DNA of 54,870 bases from an uncultured Nitrosomonas sp. (GCA_902826115.1 CADEDO010000015.1:1-54870), one strand, 5' to 3'; numbered from the stretch's first letter, positions 26,285 through 36,893 are shown. Notes: generated by a model not told the origin, from the sequence alone. Numbers and translations are program-made.

Positions 26285-27796
26285 ATGCCCTTTAGCCCCA
26301 TTATTCTGTGGACAGATGCCCTGATTTATTTGTTTGTAGTATTCATTTTGTTTTTTATTGGGTATGTGCGCAAAAACCCGCATTTATTGGCTTCATGGAA
26401 AAGAGTCGGGCATAGTGCGAGCGGCATGTCGGCTTTCACGGTACTGATCTTTTTTTTGGGCATCGGCTTTCTGGATACCATTCATTTCCGCCCGGCACTT
26501 GAGAATACAACCCAGCAAGGCGAAAAGATTTATAGCGTTGATGTGCTGAGCCTGCTCGATCTGTTGGTCACGCCGCTACGCACGCAAGTGGAGAAAACTT
26601 ATTCCGCACCGCTGGCGGCTCATCTCTATGCCAAAGAAACGGTTGAGCTTGCGGATGGCAGGAAGGTGCGAGCCTTCGCACGGCTTGAATATGGGGGAGC
26701 GCACTTACAAAACCCTGAAACGGAGCGGATGAACGACATTGGCTGGCGTGCAGCAAGCGGCCTAGCTTATGGCCTGCTGGCCTGGAGCCTATTCACTGTC
26801 TGCCTGGGTTTCATGCTGGCCCAGCAACATCAGCAGAATCTCGCTCAAAGCCTGACAGCCATTTGGCGCCGAACCACTGAAATACCTTGGCATGCGATTT
26901 TGATCACCCTACTGATCCTGTTCTTGATTTTTGGCTGCGTGTGCATGCTGGCAACGCACTATCATGTGTTTGGCACAGATAAAGTGGGTAATGATGTGCT
27001 CTATCAATCCCTGAAAAGTATTCGCGTTGCTCTGGTGATCGGCACATTGACGACTCTGGTCATGCTGCCATTCGCACTGTTGCTGGGCATCATGGCGGGC
27101 TATTTCAGAGGTTGGGTCGACGATGTCATTCAATATATCTATACCACGTTGAACTCCATTCCCAGCGTGTTACTGATAGCCGCTGCCGTGCTGATGATGC
27201 AGGTTTACATCGAAACCCACCCGGAATTGTTTGAAACCACTGCATCGCGCGCTGATCTGCGTTTGCTGTTTCTTTGCATCATCCTCGGCATCACCAGTTG
27301 GACTGGCCTATGCCGCCTGCTGCGTGGCGAAACGCTGAAATTGCGCGAACTGGAATATATTCAGGCAGCGCATGCGTTTGGTGTTTCGCATTGGCGCATT
27401 ATCAGCCGGCATATCCTGCCGAACGTGATGCACATTGTGCTGATTGCCACGGTGATGGATTTTAGCGGCTTGGTGCTGGCGGAAGCGGTTTTATCTTATG
27501 TTGGCGTTGGCGTTGATCCATCCATGATCAGTTTTGGCACCATGATTAACGCCGCACGAATGGAAATGGCGCGCGAACCGATGGTCTGGTGGGCATTGCT
27601 GGCAGCCTTCAGCTTTATGTTTGCATTGGTACTCAGCGCCAATCTGTTCGCGGACGCGGTACAGAATGCGCTGGATCCGCGCACCCGTACACTAAGAAAA
27701 AGCCATTTCTTTCAACGCATGGAAAAAAAAGAAATCGGCGCACTAAACAAACCAGCGCAAACCACCACGCCATCAGAACCTTTTCACCGCCCATGA
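26285..27796 (+). CDS. Peptide-type ABC transporter permease (OppC/YejE-like)
   Basis: 503 residues, inner membrane. The N-terminal third has two membrane helices and a roughly 120-residue exported loop (from about residue 60). The C-terminal half is the transport core with five or six helices. The EAA-type loop that docks the ATPase is LRELEYIQAAHAFGVSHWRI followed by ISRHILPNV. The layout resembles YejE, the second permease of the YejABEF microcin/peptide importer. It overlaps the ATPase gene by 4 nt (ATGA), so the two are coupled. No partner permease (YejB type) and no binding protein are adjacent. Confidence 0.85.
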   Translation: MPFSPIILWTDALIYLFVVFILFFIGYVRKNPHLLASWKRVGHSASGMSAFTVLIFFLGIGFLDTIHFRPALENTTQQGEKIYSVDVLSLLDLLVTPLRTQVEKTYSAPLAAHLYAKETVELADGRKVRAFARLEYGGAHLQNPETERMNDIGWRAASGLAYGLLAWSLFTVCLGFMLAQQHQQNLAQSLTAIWRRTTEIPWHAILITLLILFLIFGCVCMLATHYHVFGTDKVGNDVLYQSLKSIRVALVIGTLTTLVMLPFALLLGIMAGYFRGWVDDVIQYIYTTLNSIPSVLLIAAAVLMMQVYIETHPELFETTASRADLRLLFLCIILGITSWTGLCRLLRGETLKLRELEYIQAAHAFGVSHWRIISRHILPNVMHIVLIATVMDFSGLVLAEAVLSYVGVGVDPSMISFGTMINAARMEMAREPMVWWALLAAFSFMFALVLSANLFADAVQNALDPRTRTLRKSHFFQRMEKKEIGALNKPAQTTTPSEPFHRP

Positions 27797-29868
27797 AAAC
27801 CTTATTGGCCATAGAAAATCTGCAAACCCTGCTGCATACCGGCAACAGGCCGGTGCGAGCAGTGGATGGTTTATCGCTCGCCATTTCAGCCGGTGAAACA
27901 TTCGCCTTATTGGGCGAATCCGGTTGCGGCAAATCGATGACTGCGTTGTCGATCATGCGCTTGCTGCCCGATGTCGGAGAGATCGTCGCAGGTCAGATCA
28001 AAATCAACGACATCGACGTACTGCAATTGCCTGAAAAGGAGATGCGCAAAATTCGCGGCAAGCACATCAGCATGATTTTTCAGGAACCCATGCTGAGCCT
28101 CAACCCGGTAATGACCATCGCGGAGCAAACTTACGAGGTTTTGCAGCAGCATTTAAATTTATCCCGCCCTGCTGCCCAGGCGAGAATTCTGGAATTGCTT
28201 GAGCAAGTGGGCATTCCCGATGCGCCTCGGCGCATGCATGAGTACCCGTTCCAGTTTTCCGGCGGCATGAAACAGCGTGTCATGATTGCCATGGCGCTTG
28301 CCGGGGAACCTGAATTGCTGATTGCGGATGAACCGACCACAGCACTGGACGTCACCATCCAGGCGCAAGTGTTGGATTTGATGCGTCAGATTCAGCAACG
28401 CAATCGCATGGCCATTTTACTGATCACCCATGATTTGGGAGTCGTTGCCGAGATGGCGCAACGCGTCGCTGTCATGTATGCCGGCGAAATTGTCGAACAG
28501 GCAACCCGGGATGATTTCTTCGATCACCCTGCGCACCCTTATTCAAGGCAGTTATTTGCCTCCCTGCCCGAGAAACACAAGCGCGACCAGGCATTGGCCG
28601 TGATTCAAGGCAATGTGCCATCGCTGGCGCAACAATTTAGCGGTTGCCGCTTTGCCGAGCGCTGCAATCAGGCTTTGGATGTATGCCGTCAATCGATTCC
28701 TCAGTGGCACACACTGAGTGACGACCATCAAGTCAGATGTCATCTTTTCGATCAAAACCACATACACGCCACCCGTCATCTAAAGGTGGATAGCGCTATT
28801 CAACCCGCCACTCAGGCGGCTGCAGGTTCATTCGCTGCCCATGACACTTTGTTACAGGTCACCGACCTGAAAGTGCATTTTCCCATTCGCAAAGGCATAT
28901 TCAAACGAGTCGCCGGTCATGTAAAAGCCGTGGATGGCGTTTCCTTTTCCATTTCGGCGGGCAAAACCCTGGCGCTGGTCGGCGAGTCCGGCTGCGGCAA
29001 AACCACCATCGGCAAAAGCCTGCTGCAATTAATTCAACCGACAGCTGGCAGCGTGCGTTTCAAAGATCAGGAGTTAGTGGCGCTGAGGCGCAGCCAATTG
29101 CTGCCAATTCGCGCGCAATTTCAGATCATTTTCCAGGACCCCTATGCTTCCTTGAATCCGCGCATGCGGATCATGGAAATTCTGCAAGAAGGCATGGATG
29201 CATTGAATATTGGCGCACCTGATCACTCAGATAGCAAACCATTGGCATCAGCCCATACCAGGGAACAAGAGATTGACGCATTATTGCAGCGTGTTGGCCT
29301 ACCCACTGATGTAAAATGGCGTTTTCCGCATGAATTTTCCGGCGGTCAGCGGCAACGCATCGCAATTGCCCGTGCTTTGGCTGTTAATCCCAAGCTGTTG
29401 ATTTGCGATGAACCTACCAGCGCCTTGGATGTGTCCGTACAGGCGCAAATTTTAAACCTGCTCAAATCGCTGCAAAATAATTTAGGACTTGCATTTTTGT
29501 TTATTACCCACAATATCGCTGTTGTAGAATATTTGGCTGATGAGGTTGCTGTCATGTATCTGGGCAGGATTGTCGAGCGTGGGCTTATCGATGAAGTGAT
29601 CGGGAACCCCAGACACCCGTACACGCAGGCGTTACTGTCGTCGGTTCCGCAGATCAAGCCCAATCCGGATCAACAGGTCATTCATTTGAAAGGAGACATG
29701 CCTTCGCCGGCTACGCCACCTTCCGGTTGCCATTTTCATCCCCGTTGCCCGCAAGCAATGCCGATTTGCCGGGAATCTTACCCGCCGATCAGTGCATTCA
29801 GTTCAACGCATACCGTACATTGTTATCTTTATTCACAGGAAAAAAACTCTGCAAATTATGAGCATTAA
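27793..29868 (+). CDS. Fused double ATPase of a peptide ABC transporter (YejF-like)
   Basis: 691 residues with two complete ABC modules. Module one has Walker A GESGCGKS (41-48), signature [15 protein letters not shown] and Walker [13 protein letters not shown], then the oligopeptide-type C-terminal motif with Cys residues ([14 protein letters not shown]). Module two has [23 protein letters not shown] and [12 protein letters not shown], and a similar C-terminal Cys motif ([14 protein letters not shown]). Known: DppD/DppF-type modules fused in one chain power dipeptide or oligopeptide uptake. ATG at 27793 is used because it overlaps the permease stop and starts the first module; longer readings run inside the permease gene. 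It overlaps prfC by 11 nt. Confidence 0.9.
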   Translation: MKTLLAIENLQTLLHTGNRPVRAVDGLSLAISAGETFALLGESGCGKSMTALSIMRLLPDVGEIVAGQIKINDIDVLQLPEKEMRKIRGKHISMIFQEPMLSLNPVMTIAEQTYEVLQQHLNLSRPAAQARILELLEQVGIPDAPRRMHEYPFQFSGGMKQRVMIAMALAGEPELLIADEPTTALDVTIQAQVLDLMRQIQQRNRMAILLITHDLGVVAEMAQRVAVMYAGEIVEQATRDDFFDHPAHPYSRQLFASLPEKHKRDQALAVIQGNVPSLAQQFSGCRFAERCNQALDVCRQSIPQWHTLSDDHQVRCHLFDQNHIHATRHLKVDSAIQPATQAAAGSFAAHDTLLQVTDLKVHFPIRKGIFKRVAGHVKAVDGVSFSISAGKTLALVGESGCGKTTIGKSLLQLIQPTAGSVRFKDQELVALRRSQLLPIRAQFQIIFQDPYASLNPRMRIMEILQEGMDALNIGAPDHSDSKPLASAHTREQEIDALLQRVGLPTDVKWRFPHEFSGGQRQRIAIARALAVNPKLLICDEPTSALDVSVQAQILNLLKSLQNNLGLAFLFITHNIAVVEYLADEVAVMYLGRIVERGLIDEVIGNPRHPYTQALLSSVPQIKPNPDQQVIHLKGDMPSPATPPSGCHFHPRCPQAMPICRESYPPISAFSSTHTVHCYLYSQEKNSANYEH

Positions 29869-31465
29869 TACCGAAGTCGCTCGCCGCCGCACTTTTGCCA
29901 TCATTTCACACCCGGACGCGGGCAAAACCACACTGACCGAAAAACTGCTCATGTTTGCGGGCGCCATCCATATTGCAGGTAGCGTCAAGGCTCGCAAAGC
30001 CAGCCGTCACGCCACTTCTGATTGGATGGAAATCGAAAAGCAGCGCGGCATCTCCGTCGCCAGTTCGGTGATGCAAATGGAATACCGCGATTGCGTGATC
30101 AATTTGCTGGATACTCCCGGTCACCAGGATTTTTCTGAGGACACGTATCGCGTGCTCACCGCCGTGGATGCGGCGCTGATGGTGATCGATGCCGCGAATG
30201 GAGTAGAAGCGCAAACATTGCGTTTATTGGAAGTTTGCCGCGCACGCAACACGCCCATTGTGACTTTTGTCAACAAAATGGACCGCGAAGTGCGCGAACC
30301 ATTGGATCTGATTGACGAAATCGAGCGCACTCTGGGAATGTCGACCGTTCCGTTTACCTGGCCTGTCGGTATGGGGAAAAATTTCCATGGCGTGTGCGAC
30401 TTGCAAAACGACAGTATGCGCGTGTTCCAACCCGGATCAGACCGCGTCACTGACGAGGAAGTCATCGCCCATTTTGATAATCCTTCCCTGCATGCACGCT
30501 TTGGCAACGATCTGTCCGATGCATTGCAAGCCATCGATCTGATCAGAGGTGCCTCGCCTGCTTTTGACCATGAGGAATTCCTGGCCGGCAAACAAACCCC
30601 CGTGTTCTTTGGTTCGGCCATCAATAACTTTGGAGTGCGGGAAATTCTTGATGCTCTCGTCGATCTGGCACCACCACCCGAATCACGCAATGCCATTCAG
30701 CGGGAAGTTTTTCCCGATGAGCAGAAATTCTCCGGCATGGTATTCAAAATCCAAGCCAATATGAATCTGGCCCACCGCGACCGGATTGCATTTGTGCGCA
30801 TTTGTTCGGGTCATTTCAAGCGCGGCATGAATTTAAAAGTCGCACGTAGTGGCAAGGATATCCGTACCAGCACGGTCGTATCGTTTCTATCCCAGCGCCG
30901 CGACATTCTTGAAGAAGGCTATCCGGGCGACATCATCGGCATACCCAATCACGGCACGCTGCAACTGGGCGATACGTTGACCGAAGGTGAAGCATTGCAA
31001 TTTACCGGCTTGCCTTTTTTTGCACCGGAAATTTTCCGCACGGTGGAAATTGCCGATCCGTTGCGCAGCAAACAACTCAAGCTGGGATTGGCACAGCTGG
31101 GTGAAGAAGGCGCAATCCAGGTATTCCGCCCACATTTAGGCAATATGCTGTTGCTCGGCGCTGTGGGCACCTTGCAATTTGAAGTGGTGACACATCGTTT
31201 GCAGCATGAATATGCCGTTACCGCGCGCATTGCGCCTGCCAAATATCAATTAGCGCGCTGGATTACGTCAGAAGATCCGCGTGAATTGCAACGTTTCATA
31301 GAAGCGAATGCACACCGCATTGCCTACGATGCCGTGGATGCGCCCACTTTCCTGGCTTCTTTTGGCGCTGAACTGAGTGTTGCGCAGGAAAATTGGCCAG
31401 CGATTCGTTTTCATAAACTGCGCGAACATGCCGGTCTGGTTTTTCAGAGCCATATGAATGGATAA
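29858..31465 (+). CDS. prfC: Peptide chain release factor 3
   Basis: GTPase that recycles release factors RF1/RF2 from the ribosome after termination. Seen: 535 residues, the usual length. The GTP-binding motifs are HPDAGKTTLTEK (18-29), LLDTPGHQDFSEDTYR and FVNKMDRE. The RF3-specific region EIEKQRGISVASSVMQMEYR and the C-terminal LQFEVVTHRLQHEYAV are present. ATG at 29858 starts the conserved [16 protein letters not shown]; it lies inside the end of the ATPase gene, so the two are coupled. The next gene begins directly after its stop. Confidence 0.95.
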   Translation: MSINTEVARRRTFAIISHPDAGKTTLTEKLLMFAGAIHIAGSVKARKASRHATSDWMEIEKQRGISVASSVMQMEYRDCVINLLDTPGHQDFSEDTYRVLTAVDAALMVIDAANGVEAQTLRLLEVCRARNTPIVTFVNKMDREVREPLDLIDEIERTLGMSTVPFTWPVGMGKNFHGVCDLQNDSMRVFQPGSDRVTDEEVIAHFDNPSLHARFGNDLSDALQAIDLIRGASPAFDHEEFLAGKQTPVFFGSAINNFGVREILDALVDLAPPPESRNAIQREVFPDEQKFSGMVFKIQANMNLAHRDRIAFVRICSGHFKRGMNLKVARSGKDIRTSTVVSFLSQRRDILEEGYPGDIIGIPNHGTLQLGDTLTEGEALQFTGLPFFAPEIFRTVEIADPLRSKQLKLGLAQLGEEGAIQVFRPHLGNMLLLGAVGTLQFEVVTHRLQHEYAVTARIAPAKYQLARWITSEDPRELQRFIEANAHRIAYDAVDAPTFLASFGAELSVAQENWPAIRFHKLREHAGLVFQSHMNG

Positions 31466-32542
31466 ATGACAGCGCACATGATGCCATGGCCACAGTTTCT
31501 TCTACTGCTGATCCTGCTCACGTCACCCGCCCTGGCCGGTGATCTAGGCCAAACAAGCGCCGAAAAACTGACCCGATTTGCGGTGATAGGCGACATGCCA
31601 TACACCGACACTGAATATGCGTTGCTGGAACAACCTGGTGGTGCGATAGCCGCTGCCATTAAAGCACTCAATCCCCCTGTGCTGATTCATTTGGGCGACT
31701 TTAAGAAAGGCCGGTTAAGTTGTACCGACGAACTCTATAAGGAGCACTACCGGCAAATTGCCTATCTAAATCCGCACAAGACCGTCTACACGCCCGGCGA
31801 CAATGACTGGACAGACTGCGATCGATTCAGCCTAGGGTCACGCCATGACGAATTGGAGCGACTGCAGTATTTGCGCCAGCTTTTTTTTTATCAGGACGAA
31901 CTTCGTCTATCACAAGACATCTCCGGACTTGTTCGACAGGAAGGTTTTATTGACAATGCCCGCTGGATGATTGATCAAGTGATTTTCGCCACCTTGCATA
32001 TCCCCGGCACCAACAATGGCAGAAATGAGATTTCTCGCAGCAATATCCAGCATGCCTTGAATGAAGCGGATATTCGCGACCAATTCAATGAGAAATGGTT
32101 GGATCAATTATTTCAGTCAGCAGAATCCGCGCAAGCGGTGGTGATTGCTTTTCACGCAGACATTTTTATTTTCGATCATACCAAACCCCTGTGTACCATT
32201 GACAATCGCACGGAATGCGACGGTTATCAATTAATACGGGACCTGATTAAACACAAGGCAGCACAGCTTAAGAAACCAATTTTGTTGATTCATGGCGACA
32301 CGCAGGCATATTGTCTGCACCAGCCCTACCACGAAATACCCAATCTCTGGCGGCTCAACGCGCCGGGAGACTACAAATACATCGATGCCAGTCAGGTAAT
32401 ATTTGATCCGGACAACAAAACATCGCCCTTTACGGTGACCGGCCTGCTAGACCAGAAACCGGTTCCGGTCGCTTGTAATTATGACTTATTCAGTTTATTC
32501 ATTGATTCTCGATTCTTAACCTTGGAAACACCATCATCATGA
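31466..32542 (+). CDS. Secreted calcineurin-like metallophosphoesterase
   Basis: 358 residues with a signal peptide (FLLLLILLTSPALAG), so probably periplasmic. Metal-binding motifs follow the calcineurin-like order: FAVIGDMPYTD, LIHLGDFKKG, VYTPGDNDW, IAFHADI and LLIHGDTQAY. These supply the two-metal site residues. Substrate unknown; the family covers phosphatases, nucleases and phosphodiesterases. The ATG follows the prfC stop with no gap, and its stop overlaps the yicC ATG (ATGA), so it sits in a tightly coupled prfC-MPE-yicC string. An internal start at residue 6 is also possible. Confidence 0.8.
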   Translation: MTAHMMPWPQFLLLLILLTSPALAGDLGQTSAEKLTRFAVIGDMPYTDTEYALLEQPGGAIAAAIKALNPPVLIHLGDFKKGRLSCTDELYKEHYRQIAYLNPHKTVYTPGDNDWTDCDRFSLGSRHDELERLQYLRQLFFYQDELRLSQDISGLVRQEGFIDNARWMIDQVIFATLHIPGTNNGRNEISRSNIQHALNEADIRDQFNEKWLDQLFQSAESAQAVVIAFHADIFIFDHTKPLCTIDNRTECDGYQLIRDLIKHKAAQLKKPILLIHGDTQAYCLHQPYHEIPNLWRLNAPGDYKYIDASQVIFDPDNKTSPFTVTGLLDQKPVPVACNYDLFSLFIDSRFLTLETPSS

Positions 32543-33405
32543 TTTTCAGCATGACAGGCTATGCAACGGCCACTCAAGAAACTCTTCATGGATCTATCAG
32601 CCTGGAGATACGCTCGGTCAACAATCGCTATTTGGATATCCAATTTCGTCTACCGGATGACTTTCGCAAACAAGAACCTGCCATGCGCGAGTTGTTGTCC
32701 GCGCAATTGAATCGCGGAAAAATCGAATGCCGCCTTAATTTTTCGCCTTCCACGCAAACGGGGGACAATCAACAACTTGACCACGCACTGCTGGAAAAGC
32801 TTCTGCAACTTGATCAAACGATTAAAACATTGCACCCCGCGGCACAGTCACTGACAGTAGCGGAAATCCTGAAATGGCCGGGCATGCTGGGAAACGACAA
32901 TTTGTCCAGTGAACAATTGGGTGAAATGAGCATGACGCTCTTGCAAACGGCACTTGAGGATTTAAAAGCCTCCCGGGTGCGCGAAGGCAACAAATTGAAA
33001 TCTGTTTTACTGGAACGCCTCGATCAAATGCGCCAGCTCTTAACCACCGCATCTCCGCGCATTCCCACCTTGATCGCCGCTTTCGAAGAAAAGCTGCGCA
33101 CCCGCATCGAGGAAATCCTGGGTAATCAGGAAGATGAACGCATACGCCAGGAAATCACGCTGTTTGCCGGAAAAATCGATGTCGACGAAGAACTATCGCG
33201 CTTGCAATCCCACCTGGATGAAGTGGAGCGCATTTTGAAAAAAGGCGGTTCGGTCGGCAAACGGCTCGATTTCATGATGCAGGAACTAAATCGCGAAGCC
33301 AACACCATCGGCTCAAAATCAGTGGATCTGGAAATATCCCGCATCTCAATGGAACTCAAGGTACTGATCGAACAAATGCGCGAGCAGGTGCAGAATATTG
33401 AGTGA
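32539..33405 (+). CDS. yicC: YicC/YloC-family endoribonuclease
   Basis: 288 residues. N-terminal YicC domain starts MIFSMTGYATATQ and contains LEIRSVNNRYLDIQFRLP. The C-terminal DUF1732 part has RIRQEITLFAGKIDVDEELS and LDFMMQELNREANTIGSKS, the family signature. Known: YicC proteins cleave small RNAs such as RyhB in Escherichia coli. The ATGA overlap with the metallophosphoesterase stop indicates coupled translation. The gene often lies near gmk or rph; here it ends the prfC unit instead and converges on ald. Confidence 0.92.
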   Translation: MIFSMTGYATATQETLHGSISLEIRSVNNRYLDIQFRLPDDFRKQEPAMRELLSAQLNRGKIECRLNFSPSTQTGDNQQLDHALLEKLLQLDQTIKTLHPAAQSLTVAEILKWPGMLGNDNLSSEQLGEMSMTLLQTALEDLKASRVREGNKLKSVLLERLDQMRQLLTTASPRIPTLIAAFEEKLRTRIEEILGNQEDERIRQEITLFAGKIDVDEELSRLQSHLDEVERILKKGGSVGKRLDFMMQELNREANTIGSKSVDLEISRISMELKVLIEQMREQVQNIE

Positions 33406-33442
33406 TGGGCTTCGGCACAGTGCCCCGTATCCCACCTAAAAT

Positions 33443-34558
33443 CTATGCCAGCACATCCACCGCAGACGAATACGTCAACCCTAAGTCCCGCGCTGCCGCT
33501 TCATGAGTCAGTTTTCCGCGATACACATTCAATCCGTTGCGCAAGTGCGGATCGTCAATCAGTGCCTTGCGATAACCTTTGTTCGCGAGTGCGATGACAA
33601 AGGGCAAGGTCGCGTTATTGAGTGCAAAGGTGGAAGTCCGTGCAACAGCACCGGGCATATTGGAAACACAATAGTGCACCACGCCATTCACGGTAAAAAT
33701 AGGGTCCGCCAGCGTGGTGGGTTTGGAAGTGGCAAAGCAACCGCCTTGATCGATGGCGACATCCACCAGCACAGCGCCCCGATTCATACGGCTGACCAGC
33801 TCGCGGCTGACCAGTTTGGGTGCTGCCCCACCGGGAACCAGCACGGCGCCGATGACCAGATCTGCGCTAGCGACATACTCTTCCAACGCATCCACCGTCG
33901 AGAAAACGGTGTTGATTCTTGATCCGTATTGGAAATCCAATTGCTGCAGACGATGAATGGATTTGTCCAACACCGTCACATGCGCTTCTACGCCCATCGC
34001 CACGCGCGCAGCATTGGTGCCGACCACGCCACCCCCGATGACCACGACGCGCGCAGCAGGCACGCCGGATACGCCACCGAGCAACATGCCGCGCCCGCCT
34101 TGATCCAGCTCGAGTGCATGCGCACCGGCCTGAATCGCCATGCGGCCAGCCACTTCACTCATCGGCGCCAGCAACGGCAAGCCACCGTAGCTATCAGTCA
34201 CGGTTTCGTAGGCGATGGCGATGCAGCCGGAATCCATCAAACCGTTCGCTTGCACCGGATCTGGCGCTAAATGCAAGTAGGTAAATAACACCTGCCCTTC
34301 GCGCAATAATGGAATTTCTGATGATTGCGGTTCCTTCACTTTGACAATCAGATCGGCCTTGGCATAAATCTCTTGCGGCGTTTCAACGATTTCGGCACCA
34401 GCGGCCAAATATTTGTCATCCCCCAAGTCAATCTGAATCCCGGCATTCGTTTCCACCATCACATGGTGGCCATTGGCAACCAGTTCACGCACGGCCGTCG
34501 GCGTCAGTCCCACACGGGATTCATGAATTTTAATTTCCTTAGGCACGCCGATGAGCAT
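33443..34558 (-). CDS. ald: Alanine dehydrogenase
   Basis: Catalyses reversible NAD-dependent oxidative deamination of L-alanine to pyruvate and ammonia. Seen: 371 residues from an ATG at 34558, chosen because GGAG lies 7-8 nt upstream; a GTG four codons earlier would cover that ribosome site. N-terminus [20 protein letters not shown] is family-typical, followed by KEPQ, HLAPD and the NAD site [19 protein letters not shown]. The catalytic Asp/Gln region [19 protein letters not shown] is present. In an ammonia oxidiser, where ammonia is abundant, it may run toward alanine synthesis; this is inference. Confidence 0.94.
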   Translation of the reverse strand: MLIGVPKEIKIHESRVGLTPTAVRELVANGHHVMVETNAGIQIDLGDDKYLAAGAEIVETPQEIYAKADLIVKVKEPQSSEIPLLREGQVLFTYLHLAPDPVQANGLMDSGCIAIAYETVTDSYGGLPLLAPMSEVAGRMAIQAGAHALELDQGGRGMLLGGVSGVPAARVVVIGGGVVGTNAARVAMGVEAHVTVLDKSIHRLQQLDFQYGSRINTVFSTVDALEEYVASADLVIGAVLVPGGAAPKLVSRELVSRMNRGAVLVDVAIDQGGCFATSKPTTLADPIFTVNGVVHYCVSNMPGAVARTSTFALNNATLPFVIALANKGYRKALIDDPHLRNGLNVYRGKLTHEAAARDLGLTYSSAVDVLA

Positions 34559-34676
34559 TGGTTTCTCCACTAATAGAAAGTTGTCGAACTGGATTAAAAA
34601 TAATTAATTTACCGGATATTCAGATAGTACTTCGATGTCGTTCGTTTGTGCATTGAATCATTGAGTGACCCTCTTT

Positions 34677-35417
34677 TTATAGAATGCCGCCATTGGCACC
34701 GATATCCTGCCCAGTTACCCATCGGGCTTCATCGCTCACCAGAAATAGCACAATCTGAGCAATGTCGTCGACTTCTCCAATGCGCCCTAGCGCCGCCATG
34801 GCAGCCATGCGCTCAATATCCGCTACAGTTTTGCCCGCTCTGAACAATTCGGTATTCACCGGTCCAGGTGAGACGGTATTGGCGGTAATGCCTCTTTTGC
34901 CCAGTTCACGAGCGAAAATGCGCGTCAATTGTTCAGTCGCTGCCTTGGTCGCTGCATAAGCGCCATATTTGGGCAGCATCAAGCGCGTAACCGTGCTGGA
35001 AATATTCACCACCCGCCCATGATCAGCCAATCGGGTAGCTGCTTCGCGCAAAGTGTAAAAAACACTTTTAAAATTCACATCAACTATATGATTGAATTCG
35101 TCGTCCTGAATATCCGCGATTTCCTTGAAAAGAAGAATGCCGGCGTTATTAATCAGTATATCGATGTGATTGAAATGTTCGGATGTTGTTGCAAACAATT
35201 TGCGCACGTCATCGGGATTGCTCACATCGGCCTGTACGACCTTGCATTCACCGCCGGCGTCTGCAATGGCTGCGCACACTTTATCAGCGGCCGCTTTATT
35301 GGTTGCATAATTAATGACGACCTGGGCCCCGGCATTGGCTAAGGTCAGGGCAATCTCCGATCCGATGCCCCGCGAAGATCCTGTCACAATGGCCACTTTT
35401 CCATGCAATGACTTCAT
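34677..35417 (-). CDS. Short-chain dehydrogenase/reductase
   Basis: 246 residues, the classical SDR length. NAD(P) site VAIVTGSSRGIGSEIALTLA, the structural NNAG (ILINNAGIL) and the catalytic Ser/Tyr/Lys in VVNISSTVTRL and YGAYAATKAATEQL. C-terminal GQDIGANGGIL follows the family. It resembles 3-oxoacyl-reductase-like SDRs such as the FabG group, but the substrate cannot be assigned. It shares a strand with ald, separated by about 120 bases. Confidence 0.9.
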   Translation of the reverse strand: MKSLHGKVAIVTGSSRGIGSEIALTLANAGAQVVINYATNKAAADKVCAAIADAGGECKVVQADVSNPDDVRKLFATTSEHFNHIDILINNAGILLFKEIADIQDDEFNHIVDVNFKSVFYTLREAATRLADHGRVVNISSTVTRLMLPKYGAYAATKAATEQLTRIFARELGKRGITANTVSPGPVNTELFRAGKTVADIERMAAMAALGRIGEVDDIAQIVLFLVSDEARWVTGQDIGANGGIL

Positions 35418-35453
35418 GTTCGAATCTTTGCATGGAAAACCTGCTGATTTGAT

Positions 35454-36110
35454 TTACCGGGACAGTTCATGTTTTTTAAGTAGCTCTACGAGTGTCTGAT
35501 GATTTTGCTTCTGCGCCCAATTTAACGCATTGTCGCCATGTTCATTTCTAATCGCCGGGCTCGCTCCGTTGGAAAGCAGAAACGTGACTGCATCCACATG
35601 ATTGCCTCTTACCGCCATCATTAACGCGGTGGTGCCATTATCGGAGGTTGAATTGATATCCGCCTCACCGGTCAGCAATAAACGAAGTATGTCCAAATGT
35701 CCGCCCGAAGCCGCATAAATCAAGGGATTCCATCCATGATGATTAATTTCCGCGCCTTTGATGTAGAGCTGCCTCACCAATTCGGTTTGGCCATGATAGC
35801 TGGCCAGCATGATCGCCGTTTCACCAAACTTATTGCGAGTATCCAGCTTCGCGCCCGCATCAAGCAGGACCCGCGCCAGTTGCAGATTCTTTGTCTGTGC
35901 AGCGATCATCAAGGGCGTGTAGCCATCCTGATTGGGAATATCCGGGTTTGCACCCTTTTTGAGCAGTTCAGTTACATCCCATAACTTATTGTTTTCTATG
36001 GCCCAGAGTAAATCTTCCTGAATGCCCGCGCGCGCATTGAACGCCTGGCCAAAAATTAGCGCTGCCATTAAAAACATTAGAAAACGCGACTTAACAAGCA
36101 GGCAGCTCAT
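35454..36110 (-). CDS. Secreted ankyrin-repeat protein
   Basis: About 218 residues from an ATG at 36110. Signal peptide FLMFLMAALIFGQAFNARAG, so periplasmic or secreted. About five ankyrin repeats follow: ELLKKGANPDIPNQDGYTPL, VLLDAGAKLDTRNKFGETAI, LYIKGAEINHHGWNPLIYAA, LLLTGEADINSTSDNGTTAL and LLSNGASPAIRNEHGDNALN. Ankyrin repeats mediate protein binding. The start overlaps the end of tatD by about 20 nt, so it may be coupled to it. No further function can be read. Confidence 0.85.
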   Translation of the reverse strand: MSCLLVKSRFLMFLMAALIFGQAFNARAGIQEDLLWAIENNKLWDVTELLKKGANPDIPNQDGYTPLMIAAQTKNLQLARVLLDAGAKLDTRNKFGETAIMLASYHGQTELVRQLYIKGAEINHHGWNPLIYAASGGHLDILRLLLTGEADINSTSDNGTTALMMAVRGNHVDAVTFLLSNGASPAIRNEHGDNALNWAQKQNHQTLVELLKKHELSR

Positions 36111-36876
36111 CTCTCGACACTTTAAATAAGTTAAAAAAATTATCGGTGGTGGCAGTGGCAATATCTTCCACTTTCATGGCACGTAATTGAGCAATTTCTT
36201 CAGCCACATGGCGCACAAATGCGGGTTGATTCTGCTGACCGCGAAAAGGCACCGGGGCAAGATAGGGCGAATCCGTTTCAATCAGCATTCGATCCAGTTG
36301 AATGTTCTTGGCGACTTCTTTTAAAGCCACGGCATTTTTAAAAGTTACGATGCCCGAAAATGAAATATAGAAATTCATCGCTATCGCCTGCTGCGCAACG
36401 TCCCAGCTCTCCGTGAAACAATGCATGACTCCGCCTACCTGATCAGCGCCTTCCTCCTGCATGATGCGCAAAGTATCCGCCGCGGCTGAGCGGGTATGGA
36501 TGATCAAAGGCTTGTTCGCTTGCCGTGCTGCACGGATGTGTTGGCGAAAGCGCTCGCGCTGCCATTCCAGATCGCCTTGCAGACGGAAATAATCCAGTCC
36601 GGTTTCGCCGATAGCAATCACTTTGGGGTGCTTGGCCAGATCAGCCAACTCAGCAGCGGTCGGTTCCACTTCATCTTCATAATCAGGATGCACGCCCACA
36701 GAAGCAAACAAGTTTTCATGCGCCTCCGCTAATGCCCGTACGCGAGGGAAATGCGGCAAATTAACACTCACACATAGTGCATGAGTGACTTGATTTTCCT
36801 GCATTTTGAGCAGCAACTGATCCAGGTCTTTGGCCAGATCAGGAAAATCAAGGTGGCAATGTGAGTCAATAAACAT
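36091..36876 (-). CDS. tatD: TatD-family metal-dependent DNase
   Basis: 261 residues from an ATG at 36876, chosen because the family start MFIDSHCHLDFPDL follows; a longer frame upstream lacks support. The metal-binding HxH is SHCHLD (His6, His8), and the later site ETGLDYFRLQGD supplies Glu. The C-terminal IETDSPYLAPVPFRG is the family signature. Known: TatD enzymes are 3'-5' exonucleases or DNases. GAAGAGAT lies just before the start. It follows queD by 17 bases on the same strand and overlaps the ankyrin gene. Confidence 0.93.
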   Translation of the reverse strand: MFIDSHCHLDFPDLAKDLDQLLLKMQENQVTHALCVSVNLPHFPRVRALAEAHENLFASVGVHPDYEDEVEPTAAELADLAKHPKVIAIGETGLDYFRLQGDLEWQRERFRQHIRAARQANKPLIIHTRSAAADTLRIMQEEGADQVGGVMHCFTESWDVAQQAIAMNFYISFSGIVTFKNAVALKEVAKNIQLDRMLIETDSPYLAPVPFRGQQNQPAFVRHVAEEIAQLRAMKVEDIATATTDNFFNLFKVSRDELPAC

Positions 36877-36893
36877 AACGATCTCTTCAAAAA

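Noticed and set aside
27589..27792. Longer start for the fused ATPase
   Set aside because: It would lie inside the permease gene in another frame and reads without pattern. The start at 27793 overlaps the permease stop properly and opens the first ABC module.
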